Part shown: in pieces, positions 60,045 through 64,000 of the stretch
How positions within the stretch are numbered: position 1 is the stretch's first letter
How the letters are laid out: each line of letters opens with the position of its first letter
Assembly: GCA_947084935.1 (NCBI GenBank)
Contig: CAMTUH010000001.1
Span: forward strand, 1 to 64,000
Length of the DNA: 64,000 nt
From: CAMTUH01 sp947084935
GTDB taxonomy: Bacteria > Pseudomonadota > Gammaproteobacteria > Coxiellales > Coxiellaceae
Reading direction: 5' to 3'
Notes under the pieces: generated by a model
The model's input: only the letters and a program-made list of their open reading frames with translations
What the model was told of the DNA's origin: nothing
Database searches by the model: none
Position numbers and translations under genes: made by a program

Positions 60045-60725
60045 ATGAATACACTGCAGAACTGGTATCAAAGACAACCAGGATCCTGGATTAAGGATCG
60101 AGAGTGCGAGGAATCGGCGCGTCTTCTGAAAAGATTACACGGCGATTGTCTTTTGCAAATCGGTGGAACGAGTGATCTCGCGCATTCCCAAGAATGTCGT
60201 GTGCCCTACCGATTTGGTTTGGGAGAAAAGGATGAATGCTTTCACGTGCACAGTGATAAGCAGCACCTGCCTGTGCAGCCAAACCGCATTAATGTTGTTT
60301 TGCTGGTGCATCGTTTGGAATACGTGCATTATCCTGTCAAATTATTGAAAGACGTGCATCACTCGTTAGCCCCCGGTGGGCACGTGTTGATTTTTGGGTT
60401 TAATCCGTGGAGTCTTATGGGGTTGAAACGACTGCTGAGTTCGAAGAAAAGTATGCCGTGGCAAGGGAAATTTTGGTCGCGCGCGCAAGTGAAACGATGG
60501 TTAATTCGATCGGATTTTACGATTTTAAAGAGTAAGACTTTTTGTTTTGGTTGGCGAGGAACTTTATTTAAAGAAACGCTGGGGCAATTGTTTTTACCCA
60601 TGGCGGGAGGCGTTTATTTGATTTTTGCTCAGAAACGCGTGTACGAACCGATAAAAGAACGCAAAATATGGTTGAAAAAACGCACCTGGGTTCGTGAGAT
60701 CATCGAACCCACACGACGAATGTAA
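60045..60725 (+). CDS. SAM-dependent methyltransferase, YafS-like
   Basis: From the ATG at 60045 the protein has 226 residues; GAGGGA stands upstream. It looks like a divergent class I methyltransferase: LLQIGGTSDL in the place of the SAM-binding Gly loop, VVLLVHRLEYVHYPVKLLKDVHHSLAPGGHVLIFGFNPWSL as motif IV-V (given here as separate known blocks: HRLEY and LAPGGHVLI). The yafS-rnhA-dnaQ order is as in E. coli, which supports the name. In E. coli gloB and mltD are on the far side; here gloB is missing. Confidence 0.75.
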   Translation: MNTLQNWYQRQPGSWIKDRECEESARLLKRLHGDCLLQIGGTSDLAHSQECRVPYRFGLGEKDECFHVHSDKQHLPVQPNRINVVLLVHRLEYVHYPVKLLKDVHHSLAPGGHVLIFGFNPWSLMGLKRLLSSKKSMPWQGKFWSRAQVKRWLIRSDFTILKSKTFCFGWRGTLFKETLGQLFLPMAGGVYLIFAQKRVYEPIKERKIWLKKRTWVREIIEPTRRM

Positions 60726-60726
60726 C

Positions 60727-61173
60727 ATGAGTGAAAAAAAAGACATTGTTTATCTTTTTTGTGACGGTGCTTGTCGCGGTAATCCCGGTCCGGGCGGCTG
60801 GGGCGTACTGTTGCGCTATAACGGTGTGGAACAGGAATTGTATGGCGGCGAACTCGATACGACGAATAATCGCATGGAGCTGACTGCAGCGATTCGCGGT
60901 TTGGAAGCCTTAAAAAGATCGTGTCGCGTGGTGATTACCACGGATTCGGAGTACGTGAAAAAAGGAATTACGGAGTGGATGCCGGTTTGGAAGCGTCGCG
61001 GGTGGAAAACCAGTAATAAAAAACCGGTTAAAAATCAGGATTTGTGGCAAGCACTTGCTAAAGAAAGCGCACGCCACGAAGTTACCTGGCATTGGGTGAA
61101 GGGGCATAACGGACATCTCGAGAACGAGCGTGCGGATGTTCTCGCGAATCGGGGTATTGATGAGTTAACCTGA
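60727..61173 (+). CDS. rnhA: Ribonuclease HI
   Basis: RNase HI degrades the RNA of RNA-DNA hybrids. I chose the ATG giving MSEKKDIVYLFCDGACRGNP, with 148 residues, one base after the methyltransferase stop. The catalytic residues are the Asp in CDGACRGNPGPGG, the Glu in TTNNRMELTAA, the Asp in TTDSEYV and the Asp in ENERADVLAN. The basic handle WKRRGWKTSNKKPVKNQ is present. The stop codon overlaps a family A palindromic repeat. Confidence 0.97.
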   Translation: MSEKKDIVYLFCDGACRGNPGPGGWGVLLRYNGVEQELYGGELDTTNNRMELTAAIRGLEALKRSCRVVITTDSEYVKKGITEWMPVWKRRGWKTSNKKPVKNQDLWQALAKESARHEVTWHWVKGHNGHLENERADVLANRGIDELT

Positions 61174-61266
61174 GTTTTGGATAAGCGTAAAATTGAAAAA
61201 CGCTTATCCAAAACTCAGGTTATCCTGGAAATTTGTTTCAGGGATGAACAAATTATCCAGGATCCA
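61167..61266. repeat. Palindromic repeat, family A copy 2, between rnhA and dnaQ
   Basis: The element has two hairpins as at 9085. The first pairs 61167-61187 with 61201-61221, with a 13-base loop; the second pairs ATCCTGGA with TCCAGGAT around AGGGAT. Compared with copy 1, the first hairpin differs at two stem positions and the second at one, and each change is matched by the partner base on the other arm. It again starts at the upstream stop codon. Confidence 0.9.
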
Positions 61267-61301
61267 AGACAAAAAACTGACATTACGTTAAGGAACTAAC
61301 C

Positions 61302-62015
61302 ATGCGTCAAATCATTTTAGATACAGAAACCACGGGTCTGTCACCAGAGAACGGTCATCGGGTGATTGAAATTGGTTGTTTGGAAATGATCAATCGCCGA
61401 TTAACCGGCAATTATTTGCATTTTTACCTTAACCCCGAGCGCGCTATTGAGCGCGCAGCTTCCGACATTCACGGTATCACGGAGCAATTCTTAGCGGATA
61501 AACCGCTATTTAAAGATATTGCTGATGAGTTGGTGAATTATATTCGTGATGCCGAGTTGATTATTCACAATGCGCCCTTTGACGTGGGGTTTTTAAATCA
61601 CGAATTAAAACTGACAAAACGCGCGTATGTTTCACTGATGGACTATTGTTCTGTTGTCGATACGCTTGCCCTAGCACGACGAAAACACCCCGGCCAACAG
61701 AACAATTTGGATGCCTTGTGTAAGCGCTATCACGTCGATAATTCCAATCGAACGTACCACGGCGCTTTACTCGATGCAGAACTTCTGGCGCAAGTTTATC
61801 TCTTGATGACGGGTGGTCAATCTCAATTGTTCGACTCCACGGGTTTTTCTGAGGTGATGCGGCCCGTTGTCGTGGAGCGTGTCGTTGCTTCTCAGGAGCC
61901 GCTCACCGTCGTTCGCGCGACGGCGGAAGAAATGGAAGCTCATCGCGCGTACGTGGATTTCTTGAAGAAAAAATCTGAGACTTGTTGGTGGCCTGAAGAA
62001 AACACGGATGCGTAA
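61302..62015 (+). CDS. dnaQ: DNA polymerase III epsilon subunit (proofreading exonuclease)
   Basis: Epsilon removes misincorporated nucleotides during replication. The 237-residue protein has the DEDDh motifs: ILDTETTGLSPENGHRVIEIG (ExoI, split here as LDTETTGL), HNAPFDVGFLNHEL (ExoII), and YHGALLDAELLAQVYLLM with the catalytic His (ExoIII). The C-terminal helix that binds alpha is present. It lies after rnhA, as in E. coli where the two genes are divergent; here both point the same way. Confidence 0.95.
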   Translation: MRQIILDTETTGLSPENGHRVIEIGCLEMINRRLTGNYLHFYLNPERAIERAASDIHGITEQFLADKPLFKDIADELVNYIRDAELIIHNAPFDVGFLNHELKLTKRAYVSLMDYCSVVDTLALARRKHPGQQNNLDALCKRYHVDNSNRTYHGALLDAELLAQVYLLMTGGQSQLFDSTGFSEVMRPVVVERVVASQEPLTVVRATAEEMEAHRAYVDFLKKKSETCWWPEENTDA

Positions 62016-63468
62016 ATTAACCGAATTAACTTTTGAAAACACGTTTATTCATCTCCCAGAAACTTTTTATGCCCGTTTAAATCCGCAAAGTTTGTCGAAT
62101 CCCATTTTGGTTTCAGCCAGCCGTTCTGCCGCGGGGTTAATTGATTTAGATCCTAATGAATTTAAAAACCCAGATTTTGTCGAGTATTTTAGTGGGAGTA
62201 AGTTGCTGCCAGGTTCTGAACCCGTTGCGATGGCGTATGCTGGCCACCAGTTCGGCAGTTACGTCCCGCAATTGGGAGACGGTCGCGCTTTATTATTGGG
62301 AGAAGTAAAAAATAAAAAAGGTGGAAAATGGGATTTGCATTTAAAAGGCAGTGGGCAAACGCCTTTTTCTCGACAAGGTGATGGGCGCGCGGTGTTGCGT
62401 TCGTGTATTCGAGAATATTTATGTAGTGAAGCTATGTATCACCTTGGTGTACCGACTTCACGTGCCTTGTGTGTCGTGGGCAGCGATGAAAAAGTGCATC
62501 GGGAAACCGTGGAAACTGGAGCCATGCTGCTTCGCTTGTCGCCCAGTCACGTTCGGTTTGGCACGTTTGAATATTTTTTCTATCGGCAAGAGCCGAATAA
62601 TGTTCAACAGCTCGCGGATTACTGTATTTCTCACTATTTTCCTGAATTTCGTGAAAAAACAGATCAGTATTCTTTATTTTTTAAAGCGATCGTCGAGCGA
62701 ACGGCGAAACTCATCGCACACTGGCAAGCGGTTGGTTTCGCCCACGGGGTGATGAACACAGATAACATGTCTGTTTTGGGGTTGACATTTGATTACGGAC
62801 CTTTTGGATTTTTGGATAATTACGACGCTGAATTTATCTGCAATCACTCGGATCATTTCGCGCGTTATGCGTTTGATCAGCAGCCGGGGATTGGTTTGTG
62901 GAATCTTAATTGTTTGGCGCACGCTTTATCGGGACTGATTGCACGCGAGGCATTGACAAGCAGTCTGAATCAATACGAATCGATATTGCTCGATACGTAT
63001 CGGCTTTTGATGAGAAAAAAATTAGGGTTCCAAGAGGAGATGCCGGGTGATCGTGAATTAATTAATGCGTTGTTTCATCAGCTGCAACAGAGCCACGCGG
63101 ATTACACGATTTTCTTTCGACAATTAGGTAATTTTCAGTTGGAGCAATCGACGTCGGAGTTACGGAATTATTTTATCGATCGCGAACGATTTGATCGCTG
63201 GTTAATGACGTATGCCGATCGTCTTCGCGCGGAAGGATCACACGATCATCCCCGTCGAGAAAAGATGAACCGAGCCAATCCCAAATACATTTTGCGAAAT
63301 TATCTAGCGCAAATTGCCATTGAAAAAGCACAAGGCGGAGATTTTTCTGAAGTTAATCAACTGTTAGCTCTGCTGGAGCATCCGTACGACGAACAACCCG
63401 AAAAAGAATCCTACGCCAAACCACCACCCGAATGGAGCAAAAAAATTGAGGTGAGTTGTTCTTCGTAA
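62008..63468 (+). CDS. selO: Protein adenylyltransferase SelO (YdiU/UPF0061)
   Basis: SelO is a pseudokinase-fold enzyme that AMPylates proteins, linked to redox stress. The 486-residue protein has AYAGHQFGSYVPQLGDGRA near 77-95, the Lys region WDLHLKGSGQTPFSRQGDGR, the HGVMNTDNMS catalytic-like loop and DYGPFGFLD with the metal Asp. The C-terminus is VSCSS, with a Cys at the place where eukaryotic relatives have selenocysteine. It overlaps dnaQ by eight bases. Confidence 0.93.
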   Translation: MRKLTELTFENTFIHLPETFYARLNPQSLSNPILVSASRSAAGLIDLDPNEFKNPDFVEYFSGSKLLPGSEPVAMAYAGHQFGSYVPQLGDGRALLLGEVKNKKGGKWDLHLKGSGQTPFSRQGDGRAVLRSCIREYLCSEAMYHLGVPTSRALCVVGSDEKVHRETVETGAMLLRLSPSHVRFGTFEYFFYRQEPNNVQQLADYCISHYFPEFREKTDQYSLFFKAIVERTAKLIAHWQAVGFAHGVMNTDNMSVLGLTFDYGPFGFLDNYDAEFICNHSDHFARYAFDQQPGIGLWNLNCLAHALSGLIAREALTSSLNQYESILLDTYRLLMRKKLGFQEEMPGDRELINALFHQLQQSHADYTIFFRQLGNFQLEQSTSELRNYFIDRERFDRWLMTYADRLRAEGSHDHPRREKMNRANPKYILRNYLAQIAIEKAQGGDFSEVNQLLALLEHPYDEQPEKESYAKPPPEWSKKIEVSCSS

Positions 63469-63507
63469 AAAAAGTGTCATCCCGCGCTGTGCTTGGAATG
63501 ACACTTT
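63464..63507 (-). terminator. Intrinsic terminator for the L,D-transpeptidase gene
   Basis: Arms AAAGTGTCAT (63471-63480) and ATGACACTTT (63498-63507) form a hairpin. On the minus strand the stem is followed by a run of seven T, as needed for termination of the gene to its right. In the plus direction there is no T-run, so selO may not stop here. Confidence 0.65.
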
Positions 63508-63521
63508 ATGTTGGGTTAGTC

Positions 63522-64000
63522 TTAATAAGGTAAGACAATCACTTTAGTTCCGGGCGTCATGAAGTAACGGTGTAACCATGCCGCTGCGGCGGTGTGCACC
63601 CGGATGCACCCGTGACTGGTGTTTCGGTTGGAAATATAAGGCGATCCGTGAATCGCATAACCTCCGTTGAAGTACATGCAGTACGGCATCGGTGCGCCCC
63701 CTTCACCCAGAGGGAATTTATTCGATACGCAGGAGGCGGTACCTTTACCGTGTACTCGAAAGCTTCCGGTTGGGGTGCGACAAGGTGCTCCCAGGTCAGA
63801 ACAATAACCTGAGCCCCCATTAGCCTTCCCCGAAGCGACGAGATAACCTTCGGCATCATAAGCGGCCCACTTTAATAATCGTGGGCTGAATATAAAGACT
63901 CGCTCGCCGTGTCCATGAATGCGTTCAGGAAGGCCTGAGTAGCTTTCGACCACATCGTGGCCTTCAGTGATGATGTTGGTATAAGGGTCATCAAGGATAA
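63522..64000 (-). CDS. L,D-transpeptidase (YkuD domain), 5' end outside the window
   Basis: The enzyme family makes 3-3 crosslinks in peptidoglycan or attaches lipoproteins. The frame is open to the window edge, so the start is not seen; 159 codons are present. The YkuD active site reads YAIHGSPYISNRNTSHGCIR, with the catalytic Cys in SHGCIRVH. Upstream is FRVHGKGTASCVSNKFPLGE, and several extra Cys (in SGYCSDLGAPC) could form disulfides. The signal peptide would be outside the window. Confidence 0.88.
   Translation of the reverse strand, partial: ILDDPYTNIITEGHDVVESYSGLPERIHGHGERVFIFSPRLLKWAAYDAEGYLVASGKANGGSGYCSDLGAPCRTPTGSFRVHGKGTASCVSNKFPLGEGGAPMPYCMYFNGGYAIHGSPYISNRNTSHGCIRVHTAAAAWLHRYFMTPGTKVIVLPY

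Overview
The window reads as a stretch of a Coxiella burnetii chromosome or a very close relative. I base this on gene order and protein sequences recalled from that species: a tuf/S10/spc/alpha ribosomal block, the htpG gene followed by a P1-type porin, and many palindromic repeats between genes. No database search was run, so the species call is an inference. Coding density is high and both strands are used. One tRNA gene, tRNA-Glu(CTC), is present. There is no rRNA gene, CRISPR array, phage module or intact transposase.

Layout. 1-14.7 kb: tuf, then the S10, spc and alpha operons in classical order, all on the + strand, ending with rpoA and rplQ. 14.7-16.6 kb: fabV (enoyl-ACP reductase) overlapping a VanX/DdpX-type D-Ala-D-Ala dipeptidase. 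16.6-22.5 kb: minus-strand GIY-YIG protein, a PEP mutase/isocitrate lyase family enzyme, ssb and an MFS transporter. These are followed by a 2.8-kb patch of gene remnants and an AAA ATPase that separates the MFS gene from uvrA. 22.5-27.2 kb: uvrA, hemE, marC. 27.1-31.3 kb: accessory stretch with a DDAH-like hydrolase paired with an alkaline-phosphatase-like protein, an outer-membrane barrel protein, a frameshifted Fic gene and the tRNA. 31.4-47 kb: pcnB-folK-coaD-ferredoxin, then rpmG/rpmB/radC, dut, algC, pyrE, exoA, rph, yicC, gmk, rpoZ, spoT, ridA and recG. This resembles the E. coli coaD-rpmBG-radC-dut-pyrE-rph-gmk-spoT-recG neighbourhood, but coaBC and trmH are absent. 47-51.8 kb: two small barrel proteins, htpG and the P1-like porin. 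51.8-59.6 kb: folD, an RND efflux pair, a CoA-transferase and an MltD-type lytic transglycosylase. 60-64 kb: a yafS-like methyltransferase, rnhA, dnaQ, selO, and an L,D-transpeptidase that runs off the window end.

The genes mostly serve translation, DNA repair, nucleotide and cofactor synthesis, stringent response (spoT, rpoZ, gmk) and envelope maintenance. The accessory signal lies mainly between genes. Several families of palindromic elements recur in two or more copies. Within each pair the core is conserved, while the flanking arms differ between copies yet stay self-complementary within each copy, by paired changes on both arms. Copies sit inside the ribosomal spc operon (rplR/rpsE), between rnhA and dnaQ, after hemE, before radC, uvrA and the RND operon, and directly before spoT, where repeat-derived sequence seems to supply the ribosome binding site. 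This is the most unusual structural feature of the window. Two genes (Fic and a small secreted protein) appear to be broken by one-base changes in T-runs near their starts.
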